Of a stretch of DNA of 64,000 nucleotides, positions 50,354 to 62,000 are shown piece by piece. A program made the translations under genes and the position numbers. The notes under the pieces were generated by a model. The model was not told the DNA's origin. It was given only the letters and a program-made list of their open reading frames with translations, and ran no database searches. Positions within the stretch are counted from its first letter, which is position 1. Each line of letters begins with the position of its first letter. Source of the stretch: Perkinsus marinus ATCC 50983 (taxonomy: Eukaryota > Perkinsozoa > Perkinsida > Perkinsidae); the NCBI RefSeq assembly GCF_000006405.1, contig NW_003205853.1:1-64000 (forward strand), in the 5' to 3' direction.

Positions 50354-53074
50354 TTATGACCGTGGCGAATTAGAAATATCATCCGGTGAAACCTCATCAG
50401 ATGGCGCCCCAGGAAAGGTAACGCCTTGTGGCACTGAAACGTAATGACTCGAGAGTGTATACAAAGAGGTGCTTACCTTTGCCGAGGAACCTGACGATGG
50501 CAGCATAGGGTGAGGGAGATGAGAGAATTGACGTTGGACAGTCAGTGAGGAGCAGACGGGCAGTGGCCTTGAGAATATCCACATCGGTGGACGGTCGTTC
50601 GAGTTGAGCTCCACCCTCACCGAGACCTTCTTCGTATTCTGAAGAATTCCTGATAGACGATACAACTACATAGAACCTCACTGGTACGGAGATCCTCATG
50701 GATTGTCCGAAGCCAGGCGAGGTCCTCAGCTATCTGAGAGCATACGAATCTTCTTCCCTTGTGGCCAAAGACTACTACTACCTCGTCACTATCGTCCTCT
50801 ACGTTGGACACGACAGTGTCATTACTGATGATTGTCGGAGTGTCCCCAAAGGCCGTGTTATCGTACATGGCGACACTTGGGGGATTCTCCGAGACGGCCC
50901 CTACATACTGATCACGGTTGAGCCTGCAATTTGATATGTTTGGCGGCGGCGGCGGCGACGGCAGGCCTAGTCGACTAGGGCCGGTTACCCAGTGTTAAGT
51001 TTGTTGAAAGCAATGAAGGTGGTATTGAGTGCGTAGCTGGGCTGAGGCAGCGGCTCCTTGGGTCGGGGTGATGGATCAAATGCCAACTTCAAGTCTACTC
51101 CACCAGGCAGACTCCTACGGGACTGGGCGGGCGCTGGTGGGGGAGTTCGAGGATCTGTTGAGGGACTCTCGTCCGGGGTCTGACGAGAATACTGTCACTG
51201 GAAATGATGACAGGACGCTTACCAGAGTGAGTTCTGACAGGTTGGACAAACGTGTTCGATCAGCATTGTCATCATCAACATCGTTCTCCTTGTCCGAGGC
51301 TGCCAATGGTGTGTGAAAGGATGGAGTCTCGTCGATTAAGGGCGGGCCACTTTCACCGCTCGGTAACTTTTCCATCTCGGGTAACCTCATCAACTTTAAC
51401 TTTTCCTGTCTTATATCTCTCGTAAGCTTTTCATTAGTCGTCATGAGCTGCATTCTATCCTCCTGAGTTTGTACAGTTACCAACAGCGCAGTGGATCTCC
51501 CCCCTACCTCTAGCTGTGCTATATTGGGGTCCTTACCGACTTGTTGCGACCGCCACTGCGACTCGAGAGCATCGCGATCGCGCTGGGCTGATATCTACAA
51601 GGACCGCATGATGCTGATACTGTTGGTCAGAAAGCATCACTAGCTCAGTTGCAGTAGCAAGATGGTTCGAAACGGCGGATACGACACGTTTTTGGACGGC
51701 CACATGTGGTAGGAACCTGATGGTGACGGTCACATTGGTTGTTGGTTACACTTACTCGAACGGGGGCTGTCGCTCCCTATCCGCCGGTTTGGTGAAATAC
51801 CTTGTTGAGGGTACTACCACCTCACCCCCTTGGTAGGCAGTCCAAGGCCGTTGTCGGCTCGGTGTGGTCGCTGACAGAGGATACCCATCTGTCCTCCCCC
51901 TCACCACAACTGGTCCAACCTGTCTTGACAGCGAGCAGATCCCTGAGCTTAGCCGTTAACTCAGTTTGGTTGGCCACCCGCCGCCCTGGGTAGTCATCAG
52001 CCCTACGATTCATACTGTTTGGGATGCCCCATTGTTACCCTCTCAGCTATTGTGGCTACTCATTGCGCAACACATTCGTTGGTAAGATAAGTCTACGCTG
52101 ACGACGAGGAAGCATAGTCAAGACGCACAAATACGAGGTTGCCGGTTTGGACGGTGACACCGACTGAATAATGCTGGACTTACAGACTCGGAAGACACGT
52201 CGTGCGACCACCAGACGCGCACACAGAATATTGGGCGCGCGCAAGATACGTTTGGTATCTTGCAATCTTGCGATTCTTCGAGCGGGATGCGCATCTTCCA
52301 TGTCGCTCGTCGTTTAATGTTGTGAAGCGTTATTGGTGGATGACCATTCTTAAGGGGCTTGGGCGCGACTACTGATGCTCTTACACCGTTGTTTTGTTCT
52401 TCTGGGGTCCCCTACGGCTGGGGGTACCACAGACGTCGACTGTTCGCCGTACTCGTTCGTCATCTGATTGTCTGTAACGGTTTGGTATTTTCCTTGCTGC
52501 TTTCCAATCTTGGCTGTTATTTCACATAAGTTGCTCGATTGTACGTGCATTCCTTTAGGCGAATTCCTCCTACCTGCGACTCAAGGCCCCTTTCTGGCAT
52601 TGCTCCCTGAGAGGCCCTCTCAGAGAGGGCTGTCGTCCGAGTCGGCGCTTTGTATCTCAACCGACAAGTTTTCCCTCGAGATCCCCCCCCCGTGCTTTGA
52701 GAAGATCTGCGGAGTCGACTGGCCTGTTGACGTTTCAAGCTGTTTGTCGGTTGTAAATGCAGAATAACCCGAATTGCCGCTTCTTGTTGTTGTGATGTTT
52801 GTTTCCCCCGTAATGTCGGTCGTTGTCCGTGTTGTCAATGAAAGGGAGTTGGGCATCAGTCCTATGGTTTCATCTGCCTTGTCCAGTTTGCACCTTCCTT
52901 GTAGAGGGCTATGCGAACGTCTAGTGTTGAATCGGAGCGATTTTCACCACCCTCAGAGGGTGTAGTGCGCTCAGCTCGTCGCCGGTATTCCAGGGCAACC
53001 TCAGTCCTTTCCAAACTAGCAATTGGATCATTAGCGGCCACTCTTCCGATAGCGGGTAAGCTTTGAGTCCCCAT
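50354..53074 (-). CDS. Coiled-coil exon cluster, structure unresolved
   Basis: The minus strand carries many exon-like stretches. The first is from 53074 (MGTQSLPAIGRVAAND, IASLERTEVALEYRRRAE). Others are 52856-52620 (ETNITTTRSGNSGYSAF), about 52301 (MEDAHPARRIARLQDTKR), 52013-51930 (QTELTAKLRDLLAVKTGW), about 51600-51330 (QRDRDALESQWRSQQ, EKLTRDIRQEKLKLMRL) and 50868-50400 (VFGHKGRRFVCSQIAEDLAW). Heptad patterns suggest a coiled-coil protein. Whether this is one gene or several cannot be settled; only single exons are supported. Confidence 0.45.
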
Positions 53075-53084
53075 CACGTCTATC

Positions 53085-56000
53085 ATGCAGCAGTCATTGG
53101 CTCTACTGCTTATGCTGTGTTCCTTGTTAGATGCTGCGGCCTTTGTGCAAGTGCGTGCTGTTGAGGGAAGCCCTTGTGTATCTGCTGACAACAAGTGTTA
53201 CTTGGGTGCTACTATTGTGTCGGAGATCCCTGCGACGACAACAAACCCTACTTTTAATGCATCAGCGTCGATCACGATATTGACTGATCCGGCGCAAATT
53301 GGCCAGGTGCCGGGCACGACCACTGGCTTCAAAGCTTCCATTACTTGCGACCAACTAGCCAACACATGGGTCCGTTACCCCGACGGAACTGTTGGCTTTT
53401 CACATGCGCTCTTCACCTTCCCCTCTAAGGATGCGGGCTCATATAGCTTGAAGGTCTCTATTGACGCTAACTGTGTAGAGGACAATGCAGCAGTGCAGTA
53501 CTCCTCTTTCGCATCTAGCTGTGGCCTTATATCCTCTTCTGGTGCTTGCTGGGCAGTCTCCTATACGGGAGGTGTCAGGCAGTACAACGGTCAGAACACC
53601 CCAGTTTGCCGAACTTCTTCCGCTTCTGGAATGGCGAACTCTGTTGCTGGCTGCATGAACAATGCTACCTACCCTGATGTCTGGGCGCCTACTTTGATGC
53701 TTGCTAGTCCTAGTGGCTATCTGGCGGATAATGGCGTCGAATATGTGGACAGCTTCTTCACTGGTACCAAGGTCAAGCTCTACTTCAACGAGCCTGTTAT
53801 GATTGGTACTGGTAAGGTCTGCTTCCTTGCTTACTCAAGCGCTGGTGTCTTCGACCCCATCGCCTCAAGCTGCGTTACTCCCGCAGTTTCCGCTACTATC
53901 TCCTCAGCGATCGAGGCCACGGCCCCCGCTGTCAAAAACAGGAGATATTACATCACCGTTGATGGTAACGCTGTCCAAGACTTGGCTGGGAACTACTTCC
54001 CTGGTATCAATGGACGACGTTTCACTGACTTCGCTAGCGAACAAGGCAGCTTCCCCGATCAATGCCGTGTGAAGCGTACCGATGATGCTTCCTACAGCTG
54101 GCCGGCTGGTGGTCTACAGAACGCTGCTCAGTTCTGTCAGATCAGCTTTGTCCGTCCTCTTGGTGCCCCCATCTCCTACTACCCTGCTCATGTTAGCAGT
54201 GCTCCTAAAACCGATGCTGCCGCTGCCGCCGTTTCGCTCAGCAGCACTCCGGCTGATACTGAGCTCTGTTACACCTTTGCTGAGTCCATCTTCTGGGATA
54301 CCTGTGGCTCATCTACGTGCTTCACCAACGAGTGGAGTTTCAACGCTGTTCCTTCTGAAGTCAATCTTCAGCTCAAGATCGTCTCCAACTTCTCAAGTGC
54401 GTATGGTACCGTTGAGGCTTTGAAGACTACTTGTACGAGTACCGAGCTCGGCACTAATGGTCGGGCTGGATGTGCTTACTCTTATCTCGGAACGGGCAAG
54501 GAGCAAGCTCCCGGTGTGGCCGTGTCTGGTGGGATCGACGTCGCCGCAGTCTCCGGCCCCTGTTGGTTAGCTCCTAGTGCGAAGCAAATCTGCTGCAAGC
54601 CTGCCGCTACCTTGCGCTCCTCCGCCCCAAGCATGCTCAATCAGCCTAACTTCGTCATGGCCACCTTGAAGGAGAGAGCCATTGGTTTCGCTGGAGAGTT
54701 CACTCATTCATTCTGGGTTAATGCCACCGACGCCGGTACCGAAAAGCCGAGACCACTCTGGGTTGCTTGGGAAGGCAAGGAGGTCGACCTCACTGCTGGT
54801 GCTATCAATGGTCCATTGGAATCCGCCTTTACCCAGATCCCTACCACTTCGCTCACCGGTCAGGCCGGTTATTACGGTTTTGCTGGTTACAAGCAGGGTA
54901 TTCATGTCCACTACAACCGTCACGTGACGGCCGGCTCTGGCGGCTACGTCAAGTTTGTTCCTCATAGCTACTTGCAGAGGAACAAGAAGACTATCGCCGA
55001 CTTGCGCGCTGACGAGTGGCACACTAGTGACTCGACTAATCCTGGCTGCCTTGTTACTGCCACCGTCTACGAGGACCCTGCTTCGTCGTCATGGACCGCA
55101 AGCACTCGTAAGTATGGCAGCCCATGCCGTATTCCCGTTAGTTCTGCCGGTAACGGAGATCCCGTCGATGCTCTGCTCTACAGCAACAACCACCTCATTG
55201 TGAACCCGCGTTCGCTGATGCCTGGTGAGACCTACACAGTCATCTTCGACAACGGCACCGTGGTGTCTTCGGATTCTAGTAAGATTGATACCTTCCACTT
55301 CACCACTACTCTCAAGCAGTCGATCAACTGGGGATCATCCGCCAGTGATGCTTCCCGGGATACTATCTCCCCGAGAATCTGCTGTTATGTGGCTTCCACT
55401 ACTAACTGGCGTACTTCCCTTGCCTCGATCTATGCTATGAAGGACGCTGGCTATGTTCACTACAGCCAGACCTTTATGACCACCTTCTATGGACCAGTGC
55501 GTCTCGGTCGTGGTAACTTCAATATGAAGTGCCAGGTTGATGGTCTTACCACTCCTAAGGTTACGATTAATGCTCAAGATCGTGATCAGATCATCCCTCG
55601 TGGTCACAAGCTCTTCATCGACCCTCGTGACCCCCGTGATGGTAAAGATGGTCTTTGGGTACCTGCTGACGGCACAACCCCCAGATGCTACTGGGAAGCT
55701 GACGAAGATGCTATCATAGGTCTCCCAGCTGGAACTCAGATCTCGCCCTTCTTCCAGGTTGAGCTCGGCGACAGACGTTCCCCTGTTCTGTTGGATGTGA
55801 CCCCTTACGCCAAGGCCGGTTGCTCTGCTACCTCTGATCCTCCGTGTGTGACCCAAACTGCCCTCGCTGGCGGCTATGGTGGCCGTAGTCTCAACTACGC
55901 TAAGGTCAACTCTGAGGACGCCTTCATCACTCTCACCTTCGATGAGATGGTTAAGTTTGGTCCTTGTGACATCACCTTGTCCAATGCTGGTGCTACTACC

Positions 56001-59000
56001 AGTGCCGAGCTCGGCCGCACTGAGTTCATTTGGGACTTGGATGGAGTCACTACCTCTGAGCACAGCGCTGGTGTCTGGTCTGTCGGCAAATCCGCTTTCT
56101 CGAGCGTCACCAATCAGCTTACCGTTATCCCTGACATTACTGCAGCTTCTGGTGGTGCCGCTGCGCAGTCCAAATGGCTCTCCGTCCGTCTGTTCGACCT
56201 CCAGAAGGCTGAGACCAACACCGAATCTGGAACTGGTGCTTCTGGAACCGCCTGTACTGCTAGTTATCCCTCGGGAACTGAGACTGGCTTCTGTTCTCAC
56301 AACATCCAACGTACCTACCAGCTCGTCCTACAGCTCCCTGGCACGAAGCTTACTCCTCTGGCTACTCCTTGGAACTTGAAGATCCCTCACTGCGCCTTCT
56401 ATGATTGGGCTGTTGAGGCTACAAACGCTAAGGAAGCCAACGGTGTGGTCTCTGGCCATGCTGACTTCGTTCAGGGTGCCGACAAGGTGATCACGATTCC
56501 CATCAAGATCAACGACGATGTCTATGCTCCCAACATCACCTACTCTCCCTGTGGTCGTAGCTCTAGCACTGGTCCTCAGGGCCGCAAGGTCTTGGGTCAC
56601 TGCTTCAACTTGGCTGGTGTGGAGCCAAGCGTTGGTTCTCCTTCGTACTATGAGTACCCCCAACCTATCGGTACCTTCGAGTTCCAGGGGCCTATCACTG
56701 GTCTCATCCCTACCAACACCACTGGCGCTGGTTATGACCGCGGTGTCGCTGCTGATGCCGTTGCCCAGGGATACTGGTTCCCCTTCAACAAGGCTATCAA
56801 GCAGACCGTCCCGGTCATGTTGGAGTTCGACGAGGATGTCACTATTGACGGTGACAAGAAGTGCATTGTTAGCCAAGCCATTATGACCGATACCGCTAAC
56901 TCTGACTCCTCGAGGATCATGACTTCTGAGCTTTACACTGGTTATCAGAGTGGCCGCAAGCCTACCAATCCTATCCCGGATTATTATCTCTATGCTCAGA
57001 ACTACACTGCTGAGAGCGCTTACGACTATGGTTGGAACCACAGTGTCCTTAAGTATCCCGACTGTCAGTGGGACACTCGCACTACGTACGGAGCTTGCAG
57101 AGATAACAACTCCGATGTTATCATGAGTCAGTATGCTACATCTTACACCTGGTTGAAGTCGGCGACTTGGAGCGACTACAAGCCAGATTCGACTACTACT
57201 GGTGACACTGGCTCTGGAACCACTGTTACTGAGTCCAGCACTGATGCCTTCCAGAACATCAACTACTTCACTATGGGTGACACCAACTTCGTCCAGTACA
57301 ACGGCTCCTACAGCTACTGCCTCAGTGCTGCTACCCCGGCTGCTGCTGACTTCTCGGGAACTCAGACGTGCGCAACGACTATCACTCGTTATCGTCTGTT
57401 CTTCTTCCTCCAGTTCACTCCTATCACTGCTTACAAGCGTGAGGGCAACACGTACTACAGATCGGTATTCCGTCTCAAGTGCGAGGCTGGTGCTTTCAAG
57501 GATGCTGCTGGCAACATTGCTGATCAGACTGGTGTGGACTATCGCTTCACTTTCTATCAGCCAACAGCTGAAGCTGCCTTTGATGGTCTTAGCTCATACC
57601 CCGTGGTCGGTGGTACCAACAACAAGAACTGTACTGACTACACCACTTGCACACAGACTAGTGATGCCAATGGTGGTCCGTCTGTTACCAATACCTCCAA
57701 CATTATGTGGTCGTTCACTCAGCCTGTGACCTTCCAGCCCTTCTCTCCGGGTGATGGTACTGAGTGGGGTCACAAGCTCCTCCACCGTGAAGGCCCTGGT
57801 GATAATGCTATCGACTGGCGTAACAGCTTCGAGGGAAACCACTATAGCCGCGGAAACCTTTCTGGTGCGGCTACTGGTAACCAGCTCCGAGCTGTGTTCT
57901 TCAATGGTACCATTAAGAACGGAACCATCCAGGCCGGTCATCGTTGGTACATTGATGGCAGTGGTGACTTGCAGTTCGGTGAGCAGTTCTCTCGCGGTTT
58001 CAACACCATCGGTGAGTTCTGTAACAACACTAACAAGGTTGGTCACGTTATGGGTTCCGGTGTCGAGGCTGCTTATGTACACTTCTGTGAGAAGGATGTC
58101 TCTCTTTCCGACTTCGCCATTCTATCTGCTGACAACAAGAAGATGATCTTCTCTACTAAGATGAACCGCATCTCTGAACACAACACTGGTTCCTACGATC
58201 AGTCCAACCGTCAGGGTGATACCTGGGCCAAGTACATTGGCTTCTATGCTCCCGAGGGTCTCTTTGGTGTTGGGCAGGTCCACAACTACACATTCTGGAC
58301 CAACAAAAGCTCTGATCCCAACGCTGATTCATTGATGAGGTGGGGTCAAGGTGGTATGTACTACGAGTCTGGTGGCGAGAACTTCCTCATGACTCGTCAT
58401 TCTCTCGGATACAACCACTCGCAGTCTGCCTTCTACACGTCTCCCGACAATCCGTTCAACTACCAGACTGGTCTTGACAACTACGTTGATGAGTTCCATG
58501 TCATCTATGGTTTCTTCAATCCTGCCTTGGGCAACCTCTACGACTTGAAGCCCGAGGTTCTGATGGTCCTCCCTGGTGCTCGTCTGAACTACGGTTTGAT
58601 GAACCCGGATGGAATGAGCTATCGTGAGAAGAACGCCTACTACTCTATCAACGACAGCAGAGTCGATCATGATGGACCATTCGGTGTCACTAACGACTGG
58701 CTCCGTATGGACTACAGGTCTGGTTTCGGTTATGACGTCGATCCCATGGATCCTCTCGGTCTCCCAGCACAGCGTGGTGAGCAGACCAAGGCTGCTCGCA
58801 AAGCATTCCAGCAGGTCATCACCGGTCATGCCAACCAAGGCTTCTCTGTGGGTTTGATCATGTCCGATGCAGTTCAGCTGTCCCAGCTCTCGACGAAGTC
58901 CATCAAGATCTACGACTGCGGTGAGTACGTGCGTATGTATGGCACCATCGTTAACGAGCCAAACTGTAATGAGGATTCTGCTTCCAAGACGGCTTCTGGT

Positions 59001-62000
59001 AACTGGGCCTCTGATAACACTTACACTCAGAGCAGCAAGTTCCTCGGAACCTTCTCTGCTGGTACTGGCAAGACTGCTGACAATGCTCCTGCCACCTTGG
59101 TTTATGAGGTTACTGCCGATGGTAGGTGCAAGAACTCCCTATCTGGCAATTCCCAGTGTGTCGCTGATACGAACCCCGTCTACATCTCCATGAACAACTC
59201 TATCGGCCTCAACCTTCTCGTGGACATGGTTGTCGTTTCCACTCCGTGGTACGTCAACTTCACCCACAGCCACAAGTACACCATGGTTATTGACGACGAG
59301 GTCTTCTATGCTAATCAGTCCTTCACGAATACTGGTGATGCCACCAAGACTGCCAACGTGAAGCATACTGGTCTTACCCTCAAGTCCAGTGGTGAGCCTC
59401 AGGCTGATAGCTCGTCGTTGATTGGATCCAGGATTACTCCGTGGTATATTCGCTCTCATGAACCTCAAATCGTTAAGGCTAAGCTCGATCCTGCTGATGG
59501 TGCTACTATGGTTCCTCGCAGTGTCCGCCCAAAGATCTGGTTCAACACTGCCATGCTCCACGCCGATAACCTCAACAGGCCTATCCCCTATGAGACTGGC
59601 ATGCCTGAGGATGAATTCCACACCCTCAAGCCTACATTCAACCAGGATGCCACTGGCCAGAGCTATACTGCCGCCTACGAGCTGGTCAACCACACTACTA
59701 GCGCTTACTGTACGGGTCTCATCTGTACTTTGTACCACACTCACCAGAAGCCTTATTTCGATCTCGACCAATATGTCGATCAGTTCAAGGGTGGTCGTGA
59801 CTACACGTTGACCATTCCTGATGGTCTTCTTTATGATAGCAATGGCGAGGAAGTCTTCCGTGGTTTCCCTCGTGCTGATGCTTATGTCCGGACTACCAGC
59901 ACCGACGTGGCTCAGTCTTACTCCTTCTCAACTGAGGATGAGGATATTATTCCTCCCACTGTGCTGTACTGCTGCGTTGTGTCCCGTGAGCCGACTAAGT
60001 TCGCCAAGGACCAGTGTGACAACGGCTATTCGTTCAACTCTCAGTCCCAGAACATCACCACTAAGAGCGGTGCATTCAAGTTCAAGTGCGTCTTCAGTGA
60101 GCCCATCATGTTCAGTGACAGCCGCTCTCGCTACTTCAGCGCCAGCTCTGGTGCGTGCACGCTCAAGAACGACGGGCTCATTGGTGATCCTGCTGGTGCT
60201 GCCGGAGCGGAGACTCCTGACCGTGTCCGCGATGGTAAGGCCCTTGACTGCACGATCAAGCACCATTCTATGGTCGTTACCACTGCTGAAGATCTCGACC
60301 CCGGTACCAACTACACGTTCTACTTGGATCATAAGTGGATTAGAGATTACTCTGGTAACAAGCTTGATCTGTCCTTCAACGGCAACCAGACTCTCATTGA
60401 GTACTGCGACCCCAGTCTACTTTTGCCTATGGATCAGTCTTACTGCGCCGATGGCTCTTCCAACCGTATGCCGCTCACTATTGAGGGTGTTCCTTCTGAT
60501 GTTGCCACTGATGATACTCTTCGTACTTGGCTGGACACCTCCCTCAACAGACACAACAGGACTTCGTCCTATAAGTCTTACAAGTTGAGGTTTACTACTG
60601 GTAGCGATTTACAGCAAGAACAGTGCTGGAACTGTGACAACGCGAATGACTGGAACACCGCTGATAAGGTCTACGCCACGGCTAGTAACACCTTGCAGAT
60701 CAACGGTTTCGACATCGCCACTTCTGGCTCTGTCTTCTCTGGTGCCCGTACCAACGCTCATGGCTGGCCTGATCTCCATATCTACAGTCAGAGCTCTGCT
60801 CCTTCTAGGAGTGCTGCTCCTTCTTCTAGTAACATTGGCAATATGGAGGCGAGTTTCTATCCGAACGATCGTGTGCTTCTACGCTTCAATAGGCCCATCG
60901 TGCCCTACCTCTCCCCCGATCAGACTGATGCTGCTGGTCTCACTGAGGTTGACTGGTCAGCGGCCACGAAGATCGAGATCCAGGACTGTGGCCCTGATCA
61001 TCAGTGCAACTCTGGGCTCAAGATTGGTGGTGCCACCACTAATGTCACCTTCGGTAGCGCTGCTGGTTACTCCAGGACCGAGACTTCGAAGTTGGAAGTT
61101 GTCTATGGTTACGACTCTATCTATCTCAACCCTGGTGGAGCCACCCCACTTGCCTTCATCCCTGGCCACAAGTACCGTGTCACGGTGCCCGCCAAGATGG
61201 TGAAGATGTCGTCTGAGTATACCTACGGTGGCAACATCAACCCGAACGGACAGTTCATCGGTAGCGTTCCCAACTACAAGAGGCAGTTCGTCGAATTTGT
61301 GGTGTCTACTGCGTCTGAGGATAGACGTATCTATTCACCTCTCGGTGAATCGATACTGGCCACCCAGTACCTCAAGTCTGGTGTCACTGGTTCTGCCCAG
61401 GATAACTACGCTATCATTGACAAGGCTTATGATGATTCTGCTAACATTAATACTGCCGACTACATCAACAACATCGATTCTATCAAGGGCTACATATTGT
61501 TACCTTCTTGCGAGAACTTGGTTGCCACTCTCTCCTCCAGTGCTACTGACCCTGGCACTACTGCTCTTAGTACGTCCAAGGTCACCTCTGGTGTCACCAC
61601 TGACAAGTACGTGTGGATCTTCTTCCCGGAGAAGGTACAGGCTAACACCGAGAACAACTACTACGCTGTCCATCTCAACCGCACTGTTGGCACTCCCAAT
61701 AACGGCGATGATGGCGACGCTGTTTATGAGATTGGTAGCTCCGGTATCCAGTTGACCAATGGCTACTATCTTAGCTTCCAGTTGAGCGGTGCGTCCAACC
61801 TCCGCCATAATGGTCTTCAGTACTCTCTCGGTATCGCCAATGGTGCACTCTTCACTGATGGCGGTATGAAGCGTGGCACCTACCCTAATGCCAACCCGGC
61901 TGGTACCGCTGCCACTAGTCCCATGGCTGCTTGGCAGAACCTTGGTATCAGTGATGAGGTGAAGCCCAAGTGGATCTACTGGCACAAGGATGGCCATTCT

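Noticed and set aside
55335-56309. 324-codon open frame on the minus strand inside the giant gene
   Set aside because: It is antisense to the giant frame. The C/T-ending codon bias of the sense strand produces long stop-free antisense stretches, and its composition is typical of such shadows. The same holds for other long frames between 53 and 64 kb.
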